Made by a program: the position numbers and the translations under genes
Notes under the pieces: model-generated
The model's database searches: none
Told to the model about the DNA's origin: nothing
The model's input: only the letters and a program-made list of their open reading frames with translations
In this document: in pieces, positions 24,158 to 33,455 of the stretch
Layout of the letters: every line of letters begins with the position of its first letter
Numbering within the stretch: position 1 is the stretch's first letter
DNA from: Microvirga arvi
Lineage (GTDB): Bacteria > Pseudomonadota > Alphaproteobacteria > Rhizobiales > Beijerinckiaceae
Length of the DNA: 64,000 bases
Reading direction: 5' to 3'
Assembly: GCF_016892765.1 (NCBI RefSeq)
Contig: NZ_JAFEMD010000008.1
Coordinates: forward strand, 1-64,000

Positions 24158-26863
24158 CTAAGATCCGCTCAGGACCGACTTGGCCTTGGACCACCAGCCG
24201 GCGCGCTTCGGACGCTCCGGGTCGGGCGGGGTCAGCACGACGGCGACCGGCTCGGGCTCGGGGATGACCGGAGCAGGAGCGGCAGGCTCCTCGGCCACAG
24301 GCTGCTGCGGCGCGACGATACGCTCTTCCCGGCGCTCTTCCTGACGCTCTTCCAGGGCGGCAGGCCTGGGAGCCTCGGCTTCGGACCTGGCCTCCTGCGC
24401 GGGTGCCGCCTCGGCCGCAGCCTCGTCGGGAGCGACGAAACCTTCCTCCATCGCGAACTCGGTGGTCTCGTCCCGGCCGCGTCCGCGTCCGCCGCGGCGA
24501 CCGCGACGGCGGCGGCGTCCGCCACGCGATTCCTCGTCGGATTCGCCGGCCTCAAGCGGAGCCGCTTCGTCTCCTGACGTTTCGCCCTCGGTCTCATCCT
24601 CGTCGGATTCGCCTTCGGCCTCTCCGCCCTCGCCCTGATCCGCTCCCGCGAAGGTCTCGCGGTCGCGACCCCGGCGACGCCGGCGGCGGCGGCGGCGGCC
24701 ACGGCCGACCCCTTCGCCTTCCTCCTGCTCGCTGCGTTCCTCGCCGGCGGCCTGGACCTCCTCGGCGGTTTCCTCTTCCGTCTCGACCTCATCCTCCTCC
24801 TCGACGGGCTCGTCGACCGGGGTGATGGCATCGATCTGGATGCCGGTCGCGGCCGACTTGTGCTCCAGCTTGAGGGCCGGTTCGCCGCGATCGATGGCAT
24901 AGGTGGTCGAGCCGGTGATGCTGTCGTCGGCCACGATGGAGATGGCGACGCCGAAGCGGGTCTCCAGTTCGCGCAGGTGAATGCGCTTCTGGTTCAGGAT
25001 GTAGAAGGCCGCCTCCATCCGCGTGCGGACGACGAGGTTGTAGCCGGCATTCTTGATGAGGGTTTCCTCGATCGAGCGCAGCACCTGCAGGGCGACCGAC
25101 GGGGTCGAGCGGACGAAGCCGGTGCCGGCGCAGTGCGGGCAGGGGATCGAGGAGGATTCGAGCACGCCGGTGCGGATGCGCTGGCGCGACATCTCCAGCA
25201 GGCCGAAGGGCGAGATGCGGCCCACCTGGATGCGGGCGCGGTCGTTCTTCAGGCACTCGTTCAGCTTCTTCTCGACGGCGCGGTTGTTCCGCTTCTCCTC
25301 CATGTCGATGAAGTCGATGACGATGAGGCCGGCGAGATCGCGCAGGCGCAGCTGGCGGGCGATCTCCTCGGATGCCTCGAGGTTCGTGCGAAGGGCCGTG
25401 TCCTCGATGTTGTGCTCGCGGGTCGACCGTCCTGAGTTCACGTCGATGGAGACGAGGGCTTCCGTCGGGTTGATGACGAGATAGCCGCCGGATTTTAGGG
25501 TCACGACGTTCGAGAACATGGCGTCGAGCTGTGCCTCGACGCCGAACTTGGCGAAGAGCGGCTGCGGATCGCGGTAGGGCTGGACCAGCTTCGAATGGCT
25601 CGGCATGAGCATTCGCATGAAGTCCTTGGCCTCGCGGTAGCCGTCCTCTCCGGCCACCATCACGTCGTCGATGTCCTTGTTGTAGAGGTCGCGGATGGCG
25701 CGCTTGATGAGGGAGCCTTCCTCGTAGACGAGGGCAGGGGCCGCGGAGCTGAGCGTGAGCTCGCGCACGCTCTCCCAGAGGCGCATCAGGTATTCATAGT
25801 CGCGCTTGATCTCGGGCTTGGTGCGCGAGGCGCCGGCCGTGCGCAGGATGATGCCCATTCCCTCGGGCACCTCCAGCTCCTGGGCGATTTCCTTAAGGCG
25901 CTTGCGGTCGGCCGCGTTGGTGATCTTGCGGGAGATGCCGCCGCCCCGGCCCGTGTTGGGCATGAGCACCGAGTAGCGCCCGGCGAGGGACAGGTAGGTG
26001 GTCAGCGCCGCGCCCTTGTTGCCGCGCTCTTCCTTGACGACCTGGACCAGAAGGATCTGGCGGCGCTTGATGACTTCCTGGATCTTGTACTGCTTGCGCG
26101 GGGTGCGCCGGCGCTGGGGCAGATCCTCGATGGCGTCGTCGCCGCCGAGCTGCTCGACGATCTCGTGCTCTTCCAAATCGTCTTCGTCGTGGTCTTCCTC
26201 GCCGCCCTCGGACTCATCCTCGTCGGATTCGTCGTCCTCCGTCGAGCGGGCCTCGGCTTCGCCCCTGGCCTCATCGCTCCGAGGAGCTTCGACATGAGCC
26301 GATCCCTCGACGGCCTCGAAAGCGTCTTCCGCGGCGCTTTCAGCGGGGGGCACAGCCTCGACCGGCGCAGCGTCGCCTGCCTCGCTGAATGTTTCTGTGA
26401 CTTCTTCGGTCGCGCTGGAGGTCTCGCCTTCAGGAGCGGCCTCGGCGCTGTTCTCGGCGCCCGCCTCGGCCTCGGTCGAGACGACCGCCTCGTCGTTCTG
26501 AGCGCGGCGCGGCGAGGAGCGGCGACGGCGGCCGCGGTTGTTGCGGCGCTCTTCCTCGTGCTCTTCCTCGCGCTGGGCTTCGGCCTCGGCCTCGAGCAGC
26601 GCCTGACGGTCGGCAACCGGGATCTGATAGTAATCGGGATGGATTTCGCTGAAGGCGAGGAACCCGTGGCGGTTTCCGCCGTATTCCACGAAGGCCGCCT
26701 GGAGCGACGGTTCGACCCGGGTGACCTTGGCGAGATAGATATTCCCGCGCAACTGCTTCCGGTTAGCGGATTCGAAGTCGAATTCTTCGACCTTCTGACC
26801 GCGTACCACCACGACCCGGGTTTCTTCCGGGTGTGAGGCATCGATGAGCATCTTGTTTGCCAT
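24158..26863 (-). CDS. rne: Ribonuclease E/G family endoribonuclease
   Basis: A 901-residue RNase E, the main endonuclease for mRNA decay and rRNA/tRNA processing and the scaffold of the degradosome. The S1 domain starts near residue 36 and is split by a ~165-residue acidic and Arg-rich insertion (about 90-255), as is usual in alphaproteobacteria. Catalytic metal ligands are in VSIDVNSG and IVIDFIDMEE. The Zn-link is CPHCAGTG. From about residue 700 the protein is low-complexity Arg/Glu/Ala-rich, the expected scaffold and RNA-binding tail. The upstream region carries a strong hairpin that could mediate autoregulation. Confidence 0.96.
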   Translation of the reverse strand: MANKMLIDASHPEETRVVVVRGQKVEEFDFESANRKQLRGNIYLAKVTRVEPSLQAAFVEYGGNRHGFLAFSEIHPDYYQIPVADRQALLEAEAEAQREEEHEEERRNNRGRRRRSSPRRAQNDEAVVSTEAEAGAENSAEAAPEGETSSATEEVTETFSEAGDAAPVEAVPPAESAAEDAFEAVEGSAHVEAPRSDEARGEAEARSTEDDESDEDESEGGEEDHDEDDLEEHEIVEQLGGDDAIEDLPQRRRTPRKQYKIQEVIKRRQILLVQVVKEERGNKGAALTTYLSLAGRYSVLMPNTGRGGGISRKITNAADRKRLKEIAQELEVPEGMGIILRTAGASRTKPEIKRDYEYLMRLWESVRELTLSSAAPALVYEEGSLIKRAIRDLYNKDIDDVMVAGEDGYREAKDFMRMLMPSHSKLVQPYRDPQPLFAKFGVEAQLDAMFSNVVTLKSGGYLVINPTEALVSIDVNSGRSTREHNIEDTALRTNLEASEEIARQLRLRDLAGLIVIDFIDMEEKRNNRAVEKKLNECLKNDRARIQVGRISPFGLLEMSRQRIRTGVLESSSIPCPHCAGTGFVRSTPSVALQVLRSIEETLIKNAGYNLVVRTRMEAAFYILNQKRIHLRELETRFGVAISIVADDSITGSTTYAIDRGEPALKLEHKSAATGIQIDAITPVDEPVEEEDEVETEEETAEEVQAAGEERSEQEEGEGVGRGRRRRRRRRRGRDRETFAGADQGEGGEAEGESDEDETEGETSGDEAAPLEAGESDEESRGGRRRRRGRRGGRGRGRDETTEFAMEEGFVAPDEAAAEAAPAQEARSEAEAPRPAALEERQEERREERIVAPQQPVAEEPAAPAPVIPEPEPVAVVLTPPDPERPKRAGWWSKAKSVLSGS

Positions 26864-27601
26864 GTTGAACTCTCGACATGGCGATCGAGGGCAGGACCTG
26901 AGGCAGGGGCCGCATTGTGGGCGGTGAAGCCCGCCGCAAACGAAGGCGGCGGGCTGAAATTGCGTTCGGATTGCTGTCGATCGCCATCCTGCGCCGCGAT
27001 GGGGCGCATTCTGGGTTGAATTGGGCCGGCTCAGGGCCGGAAAGGGTGGTGCTGGGGCGTGCGCGAAGGGATACGCGCGATTCGAACGGTGCAGAAACGA
27101 AGGTCAAACCTGACTTCGTGCGTGCAACCATGCGAGACGGCCCTTCCGTAAATATCGATGGGCCGCGCGAAGCCGGCCATCGGCGAGTGGCGACAAGCGT
27201 CGCCCTGTGACCCAGTCCGTGAGCCTGTCGAGGGTGAGGCGGTACCTGAAGGATCGGTCAACACAACCGTCTCCCTCGGATCCGCCGTCAGATTCGGCCA
27301 TGCCGGACGGGGTCATGATCATTACAGAGGGATTGGGGCATTTGGCAAGATGCTGTGTGACTGTGCCATGAATGCAACAGAGTCTCAGCATCGTGCCGCC
27401 AGGCGTGAGGTTCCGTTAACCAAACGACGTCTATGAGTATAGGAAGGACGCACGCGCATCGTTCGAAAAGTGGAGCCGGTTTCCACTGGCGTGGCCCTCC
27501 GGGTCCGCACCGACGATGCGCCGCTTGAGGGATCGAGCATCGGATCGATCCCGAAAGTGCAGGCTATTTTGGGTCCGATGCTCGAAACGCAGCGATCAGC
27601 G
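26864..27601. other. Long intergenic region between rne and the amidase gene
   Basis: About 740 bp with no credible gene; the open frames here lack family resemblance. A perfect 9-bp stem GCCCGCCGC/GCGGCGGGC (26929-26954) lies about 70 nt before rne and fits a leader hairpin; RNase E autoregulates through its leader in other bacteria. A family A palindromic repeat occupies about 27499-27583, just before the amidase start. Confidence 0.5.
27499..27583. repeat. Composite palindromic repeat, family A, copy 3
   Basis: The core AGCATCGGATCGATCCCGAAA...TTTTGGGTCCGATGCT is at 27536-27582, preceded by the linker GATGCGCCGCTTGAGGGATCG shared with copy 4 near 38810. It ends 19 bp before the amidase ATG. 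Confidence 0.8.
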
Positions 27602-28846
27602 ATGACTCTCTCCTCCTTCATCCGCCTTGCCGGCGCATGCCTCGCGGCGATCGTCATCGCCGCCGTGGCCGGACGTGCCTGGGCGGCGGGCGAGGGAGCG
27701 AAGACGGCGGCCACGATCATTGCGGCTGCCGCTTCGGTCGAATCGGAAGGGTCGAAGACACGGTTCAAGGTGATCTTGTCCAAGGCCGTGACGGCGCAGG
27801 TCTCCCTCATGGAGCGCCCGGACCGGGTCATCATCGACCTGCCGGAAGTCGCCTTCCATCTCCCAGTAGAGGCCGGGCGCAGCAAGGAAGGGCTTGTCGC
27901 CTCCTACCGCTACGGTCTCTTCGCCCCTGGCCGCTCCCGCGTGGTGATGGAACTGACCCAGCCGGCGGTGGTCTCCGGCATGACGACCACGCCTGATGCC
28001 ACGGGTGCCGCCACGATCCTGACCATCGAGCTCTCCCGTGCCGACCGCGACGAGTTCCGGCGCTCTGCTGCCGAGAACGCTCCTCCTGCCAAAGAGGCTG
28101 CGGTGCCTGTCGTTCAGGGAGCCAAGGATGCACGGCCCGTGATCATGATCGATCCGGGCCATGGCGGCATCGACCCGGGAGCGGCAACCTCCTCCAACAA
28201 CGTCGTCGAGAAGGACCTGGTCCTTTCCTTCGCCCAGCGCTTGAAGAGGAAGTTCGAGGAAAGCGGCCGCTACAAGGTGCTGATGACCCGCGAGCAGGAC
28301 GTGTTCGTCTCCCTCGGCGACCGGGTGCGGGCTGCGCGGGCAGCCCAGGCCGACCTCTTCATCTCGGTCCACGCGGATTCGATCTCCGGCGGCCAGGATG
28401 TGCGGGGGCTGACGGTCTATACCGGCTCCGAGCGCGCCTCCGACGCCGATTCCGCCCGCCTCGCCGACCGCGAAAACAAGGCCGACGCCGTGGCCGGTGT
28501 CGAATCGGGCGACATGCCGGACGACGTGTCCGATATCCTGATGGATCTGACGCTTCGGGAAACGCGAAGCTTCTCCCACGGCTTTGCCTCACGCCTCGTG
28601 GGCGAGTTCGATTCCGTCGCCCGGCTCAACAAGAACCCCCACCGGCAGGCCCGCTTCCAGGTGCTGCGGGCCCATGACATCCCGTCGGTTCTTGTCGAGC
28701 TCGGCTATCTCTCGAGCCAGAAGGACCTGGACCTGTTGATGTCCGAGGAATGGCGGGGCAAGATGGTCTCGGCCATGTCGAGTGCCGTGGATCGGTTTTT
28801 CGCAACACGGTTCGCCCGGAGGGGCGCTGCCGCAGTTTTACCATAG
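27602..28846 (+). CDS. N-acetylmuramoyl-L-alanine amidase (AmiC/AmiB-like)
   Basis: A 414-residue periplasmic cell-wall amidase that cuts the bond between muramic acid and L-Ala, usually during septum splitting. Signal peptide at 1-29 (AWA cleavage). An AMIN domain (about 45-150) likely targets peptidoglycan. The Amidase_3 catalytic domain follows from about residue 178, with the zinc ligands His in IDPGHGGIDPG, Glu in NVVEKDLVL and His in SVHADS, and the catalytic Glu in VLVELGYLS. ATG 27602 is chosen because the signal peptide begins there. PBP1A follows on the same strand. Confidence 0.95.
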   Translation: MTLSSFIRLAGACLAAIVIAAVAGRAWAAGEGAKTAATIIAAAASVESEGSKTRFKVILSKAVTAQVSLMERPDRVIIDLPEVAFHLPVEAGRSKEGLVASYRYGLFAPGRSRVVMELTQPAVVSGMTTTPDATGAATILTIELSRADRDEFRRSAAENAPPAKEAAVPVVQGAKDARPVIMIDPGHGGIDPGAATSSNNVVEKDLVLSFAQRLKRKFEESGRYKVLMTREQDVFVSLGDRVRAARAAQADLFISVHADSISGGQDVRGLTVYTGSERASDADSARLADRENKADAVAGVESGDMPDDVSDILMDLTLRETRSFSHGFASRLVGEFDSVARLNKNPHRQARFQVLRAHDIPSVLVELGYLSSQKDLDLLMSEEWRGKMVSAMSSAVDRFFATRFARRGAAAVLP

Positions 28847-28958
28847 ATACAGTGTGGATACCCGTAGCGGGGGCGCGATTCATCGGATAACGAGGGTCAG
28901 CGTTTCAAGATCTGCATAAACAGGCGCCTCGAAGGCGCTGTCATGGAACACCTTACGG

Positions 28959-31406
28959 ATGCGCTTCGTCCTACGATTTTTCGGCTTCCTCTTCAGCGTC
29001 GGAGCGATCTTCTTTCTGATCGGCGCCGTGGGGCTGGCTTACGGCTTCTGGTTCTACTCGAAGGATCTGCCGGATCACGCCCAGCTCGCCAACTACGAGC
29101 CGCCGGTCATGACCCGCATCCACGCTGCGGACGGCAGCCTGATCGCCGAATATGCGCGCGAGCGGCGTCTCTACGTGCCGATCGACTCCGTGCCCAAGCT
29201 CGTGATCGGGGCCTTCCTCTCGGCCGAGGACAAGAATTTCTACAAGCACCCCGGCATCGACCCGGAAGGGCTCATGCGCGCCGTCGTGGTCAATCTGCGC
29301 TCGGGCGGAGCGCGCGAGCAGGGCGCGTCCACCATCACCCAGCAGGTCGCCAAGAACTTCCTCGTCGGCAACGAGCGCAGCTATGAGCGCAAGATCCGTG
29401 AGGCGCTGATCGCGCTGCGTATGGAATCGACCTTCTCGAAGGACAAGATCCTCGAGCTCTACCTCAACGAGATCTTCCTCGGCACCCTGACTCCCGGGCG
29501 CAACCTGCACGGTGTAGCCGCCGCGGCCCTCGACTATTTCGGCAAGTCCATCCATGAGCTGACCATCGCCGAGTCCGCTTACATCGCGGCCTTGCCGAAG
29601 GGGCCGAACAACTACCATCCTTTCCGCCAGCGCAAGGCCGCCGTCGAGCGCCGCAACTGGGTGATCGACCGGATGGCCACCAACGGCTACGTCTCGCAGG
29701 AGGCTGCTGAGGAGGCCAAGAAGGAGCCGCTCAACGTCAAGCCGCGGTATGTCTCCCCGAACAGCATCGCCTCGGGCTACTTCGCCGAGGGCGTGCGCCG
29801 CGACATCGCAGAGCGCTACGGCGAGGAAACCCTCTACGAGGGCGGCCTGCTCATCCGCTCGACCCTCGACCCGAAGATGCAGGCCATGGCCCGCAAGTCC
29901 CTCGTGGACGGCCTCGTGCGCTTCGACGAGGCGCGCGGCTGGCGCGGTGCCCAGCAGAAGATCGATCTCGCGGGCCGCGAATGGGGCCTCGCCCTGTCGG
30001 AGGTGCCCGTGCTGGGCGACATCCAGCCCTGGCGGGTCGCCGTGGTGCTGGAGGTAGCCGGCGGCCGCGCCAAGGTCGGCCTGCAGCCCAAGCGCGAGGC
30101 ATCCGGCCAGATGTCGAAGGATCGCGAGACGGGCTTCGTCACCGCCGATGGCGCGAAGTGGACCCGCCGCACCGTCGATAAGGCGGTGGCGGTCGGCGAC
30201 GTGGTCTATGTGGAGCCGCTGGCCGACAAGCAGGGCCAGTTCCGCCTGCGCCAGATCCCGGAGATTTCAGGCGCCATCGTCGCCATGGACCCGAATACGG
30301 GCCGCGTTCACGCCATGGTGGGCGGCTTCTCCTACGACCAGAGCGAGTTCAACCGGGCGATCCAGGCGATGCGCCAGCCGGGCTCGTCGTTCAAGCCCAT
30401 CGTGTATGCGACGGCTCTCGACAACGGTTATACGCCCTCGTCGCAGATTCTCGACGCACCCTTCGTGCTCGACATGGGGCCGGGGCAGGCGGCCTGGGCG
30501 CCCTCGAACTATGACGGCAAGTCGGCCGGCATCCGGACGCTCCGCTACGGCATCGAGCATTCGAAGAACCTGATGACGGTGCGTCTGTCGAACGAGGTCG
30601 GCATGCCGATGATCGCCGAATACGCCCGCCGCTTCGGCGTCTACGACGACATGCTGCCGCTGCTCTCCATGTCGCTGGGTGCCGGCGAGACGACGGTCAT
30701 GCGCATGACGGCCGCCTATTCGATGTTCGCCAATGGCGGGCGCAGGATCAAGCCGACCCTAATCGACCAGATCCAGGACCGCAACGGCCGGACGATCTAC
30801 CGTCACGACGACCGCAAATGCGCGACCTGCAATGCGGAGAAATGGGACGGCGGCGCCGCGCCGAAGCTCACCGAGAACCGGGAGCAGGTGCTCGATCCGC
30901 TGACCGCCTATCAGATGACCTCGATTCTCGAAGGCGTGGTCCAGCGCGGCACCGCTCAGACGGTCAAGGCCGTCGGCAAGCCGCTCGCGGGCAAGACCGG
31001 CACCACCAACGATGCCAAGGACGTGTGGTTCGTCGGCTTCTCGCCGGATCTCGCCGTCGGCGTGTTCCTCGGCTACGACCAGCCCAAGTCGCTCGGCAAT
31101 GCGGCAACGGCCGGCCAGTATGCCGCGCCCGTCTTCCGCGACTTCATGCAGCTGGCCCTCAAGGACAAGCCCGCGACGCCGTTCCGCGTGCCGCCGGGCA
31201 TCAAGCTGATCCGCGTCAACGCCTCGACCGGCACCCGCGCGGGCGGCGAGGGCGGCGGCACGATCCTCGAAGCCTTCAAGCCAGGCACCGCTCCTCCGGA
31301 GTTCGTCCCGCCTGAGCCGGCCGAGGAAGCGCCGCAGGTCGAGTACCAGGGCGCGCCGGGGGCTCCCCGGCAGGTCGGTGGCGTCGGGCCCGGCGGATTG
31401 TACTGA
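28959..31406 (+). CDS. Penicillin-binding protein 1A (bifunctional PBP)
   Basis: An 815-residue inner-membrane enzyme that polymerises glycan strands and cross-links peptides. One membrane segment at about 8-30. The GT51 transglycosylase domain has AEDKNFYKHPGID and GASTITQQVAKNF with the catalytic Glu. The transpeptidase domain has SSFK (catalytic Ser476, Lys479), SKN at 535-537 and KTG at 679-681. An OB-like insertion lies between the domains, as in class A PBP1a (mrcA/ponA). The tail is Pro/Gly-rich. It lies 112 bp downstream of the amidase, and prfB follows. Confidence 0.96.
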   Translation: MRFVLRFFGFLFSVGAIFFLIGAVGLAYGFWFYSKDLPDHAQLANYEPPVMTRIHAADGSLIAEYARERRLYVPIDSVPKLVIGAFLSAEDKNFYKHPGIDPEGLMRAVVVNLRSGGAREQGASTITQQVAKNFLVGNERSYERKIREALIALRMESTFSKDKILELYLNEIFLGTLTPGRNLHGVAAAALDYFGKSIHELTIAESAYIAALPKGPNNYHPFRQRKAAVERRNWVIDRMATNGYVSQEAAEEAKKEPLNVKPRYVSPNSIASGYFAEGVRRDIAERYGEETLYEGGLLIRSTLDPKMQAMARKSLVDGLVRFDEARGWRGAQQKIDLAGREWGLALSEVPVLGDIQPWRVAVVLEVAGGRAKVGLQPKREASGQMSKDRETGFVTADGAKWTRRTVDKAVAVGDVVYVEPLADKQGQFRLRQIPEISGAIVAMDPNTGRVHAMVGGFSYDQSEFNRAIQAMRQPGSSFKPIVYATALDNGYTPSSQILDAPFVLDMGPGQAAWAPSNYDGKSAGIRTLRYGIEHSKNLMTVRLSNEVGMPMIAEYARRFGVYDDMLPLLSMSLGAGETTVMRMTAAYSMFANGGRRIKPTLIDQIQDRNGRTIYRHDDRKCATCNAEKWDGGAAPKLTENREQVLDPLTAYQMTSILEGVVQRGTAQTVKAVGKPLAGKTGTTNDAKDVWFVGFSPDLAVGVFLGYDQPKSLGNAATAGQYAAPVFRDFMQLALKDKPATPFRVPPGIKLIRVNASTGTRAGGEGGGTILEAFKPGTAPPEFVPPEPAEEAPQVEYQGAPGAPRQVGGVGPGGLY

Positions 31407-31578
31407 ACGGCCCGATCGACCATATAGAGATTGCCCTCCATAGCGCGAGAAACGGCTGATCCCTGCATCCGAACCCGGGTGCGGGGAGGTCCGTTGATCG
31501 GCCGGAGGGTTCCTTTGACAGGGTGCAGTGCTCCCCTTTAAGACGCCATCATCATCTGGCACGGACACAACGGAAACC

Positions 31579-32707
31579 ATGCGCGCCGAAATTCAACATC
31601 TCGTAGAAGAGACCAAGCAGTCAGTCGGGCTGCTGAGGAGGCATCTTTGACTGGGATACTGCCCAGCGACGCCTCGCGGAACTGAACGCCCAGGCCGAGG
31701 ATCCCAACCTCTGGAACGATGCCGATGCCGCGCAGAAGATCATGCGCGAGCGCACCGCCCTCGAAGACCAGATCTCGGCCGTGAAGCGTCTCGACCAGGA
31801 GCTTGAGGACGCGATCACCCTGATCGAGCTCGGCGAGGCCGAAGGGGACGAGGCCACGATCAAGGAGAGCGAGGAGACGATCCGCAGCCTCCAGGCCGAG
31901 GCCGCCCGCCGCCAGGTCGAGACCCTGCTCTCGGGCGAGGCCGATGCCAACGACACCTATGTCGAAGTGCATTCGGGCGCCGGCGGCACGGAGAGCCAGG
32001 ACTGGGCCAACATGCTCCAGCGCATGTATGCCCGCTGGGCCGAGCGCCGGAAGTACAAGGTCGAGCTGCTCGAAATCACCGATGGCGAAGAAGCGGGCAT
32101 CAAGAGCGCCACGCTCCTGATCAAGGGCCTCAACGCCTATGGCTGGCTCAAGACCGAGTCGGGCGTGCACCGTTTGGTGCGCATCTCGCCCTACGACTCG
32201 AATGCGCGCCGCCATACGAGCTTCGCCTCCGTGTGGGTGTATCCGGTGGTAGACGACCGCATCAACATCGAGATCAAGGAATCCGACTGCCGCATCGACA
32301 CGTTCCGCTCCTCGGGAGCGGGCGGCCAGCACGTGAACACCACCGACTCGGCGGTTCGCATTACGCACATTCCGAGCGGCATCGTGGTGGCCTGCCAGCA
32401 GGAGCGCTCCCAGCACAAGAACCGGGCCACCGCCTGGAACATGCTGCGCGCGCGCCTCTACGAGGCCGAGCTGAAGAAGCGCGAGGAGAAGGCCAGCGCC
32501 GAGGCCGCCGCCAAGACGGATATCGGCTGGGGCCACCAGATCCGCTCCTACGTGCTGCAGCCCTACCAGATGGTGAAGGATCTCCGCACGGGCGCGCAGT
32601 CGACGAGCCCGCAGGATGTGCTCGACGGCGATCTCGACCCCTTCATGGAAGCCTCGCTTGCCCAGCGCGTCTATGGCGGCGCCGACGAGGTCGAGGATAT
32701 CGACTAG
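31579..32707 (+). CDS. prfB: Peptide chain release factor 2, programmed +1 frameshift
   Basis: RF2, which releases nascent chains at UGA and UAA. The gene is in two frames: codons 1-23 run from ATG 31579 to CTT 31645-31647, then an in-frame TGA (31648-31650). A +1 shift by skipping T31648 gives GAC TGG GAT and an open frame to 32707, for a 375-residue product. The classical signals are present: AGGAGG 3 nt before CTT TGA C. The GGQ catalytic motif is at residues 248-250. The recognition tripeptide region reads SPY where E. coli has SPF, as is common in alphaproteobacteria. High RF2 terminates at the TGA, so synthesis is self-limiting. Confidence 0.97.
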
Positions 32708-32775
32708 ACCCGCTCCTTTCCTGGTCTCGGTTCGCTTGCTAAAAGGCTTTGAACCGCGACTACTGGAACAACCCC

Positions 32776-33435
32776 ATGAGGCAGGAAAAAGTCGATATTA
32801 GGGGCCGTAACGGACACCCTATTGCAGGCACTCTGATCCGACAGGACGGCCCCGCCTCCCGTCTGGCAGTGTTCTTCCCAGGTCTCACGTACCGCACCAC
32901 CATGCCGGTGCTCTACTATCCACGCCAGCTTCTGCTCGCACGTGGCTACGACGTGCTTTCGGTGGATTACACCTATGACCGCATTCCTGAATTCATGGTT
33001 TTGGACGAAGAGGAGAAGGTCGCTTGGATCGGCGCCGATGCCCGAGAGGCCATGTCGGTCGCCTTGGCTCTTGGGGACTATGGGCATTTCACGCTGGTAG
33101 GAAAATCGCTGGGAACCGCCGCTATGGCAGCCGTTGCACCCGATGAGCCGCGGCTTGCTTCCGCCGACCTCATATGGCTAACGCCGGGCTTTAAGACCCG
33201 TGGCGTCCTCGAGGGAATGGCACGCTCGCCGCAGCGCTCGATCGTCGTCCTTGGAACGGCCGATCCGCATTACGAAGAGTCTTATATTGCGGCGGCGCGC
33301 ACGAGGGGATCGACAGTCGTGCTCATGCCCAACCTCGACCATGGTCTTGAGAGCCCTGGAGATCTTGCGGGTTCGCTCATGGCAATGAGGGAGATCATCG
33401 AGCACCTTTCGACTTGGCTCGACGCACCGCGGTGA
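32776..33435 (+). CDS. Alpha/beta hydrolase
   Basis: A 219-residue cytoplasmic protein with the nucleophile motif GKSLGT and a late His in NLDHGLESPGD; the acid is probably the Asp in LGTADPHYEES. Closest in look to small dienelactone-hydrolase-like or KANL3/Tex30-like hydrolases. Substrate unknown. A TTG at 32749 could add nine residues, but its AAGG is too close; ATG 32776 is used. It lies 68 bp downstream of prfB, so partial read-through is possible. Confidence 0.8.
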   Translation: MRQEKVDIRGRNGHPIAGTLIRQDGPASRLAVFFPGLTYRTTMPVLYYPRQLLLARGYDVLSVDYTYDRIPEFMVLDEEEKVAWIGADAREAMSVALALGDYGHFTLVGKSLGTAAMAAVAPDEPRLASADLIWLTPGFKTRGVLEGMARSPQRSIVVLGTADPHYEESYIAAARTRGSTVVLMPNLDHGLESPGDLAGSLMAMREIIEHLSTWLDAPR

Positions 33436-33455
33436 TGCGAACTCCGATATAGCGC

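Noticed and set aside
25595-26836. Plus-strand open frame of 413 codons opposite rne
   Set aside because: Complement of the low-complexity Glu/Arg-rich rne coding sequence; no independent coding signals.
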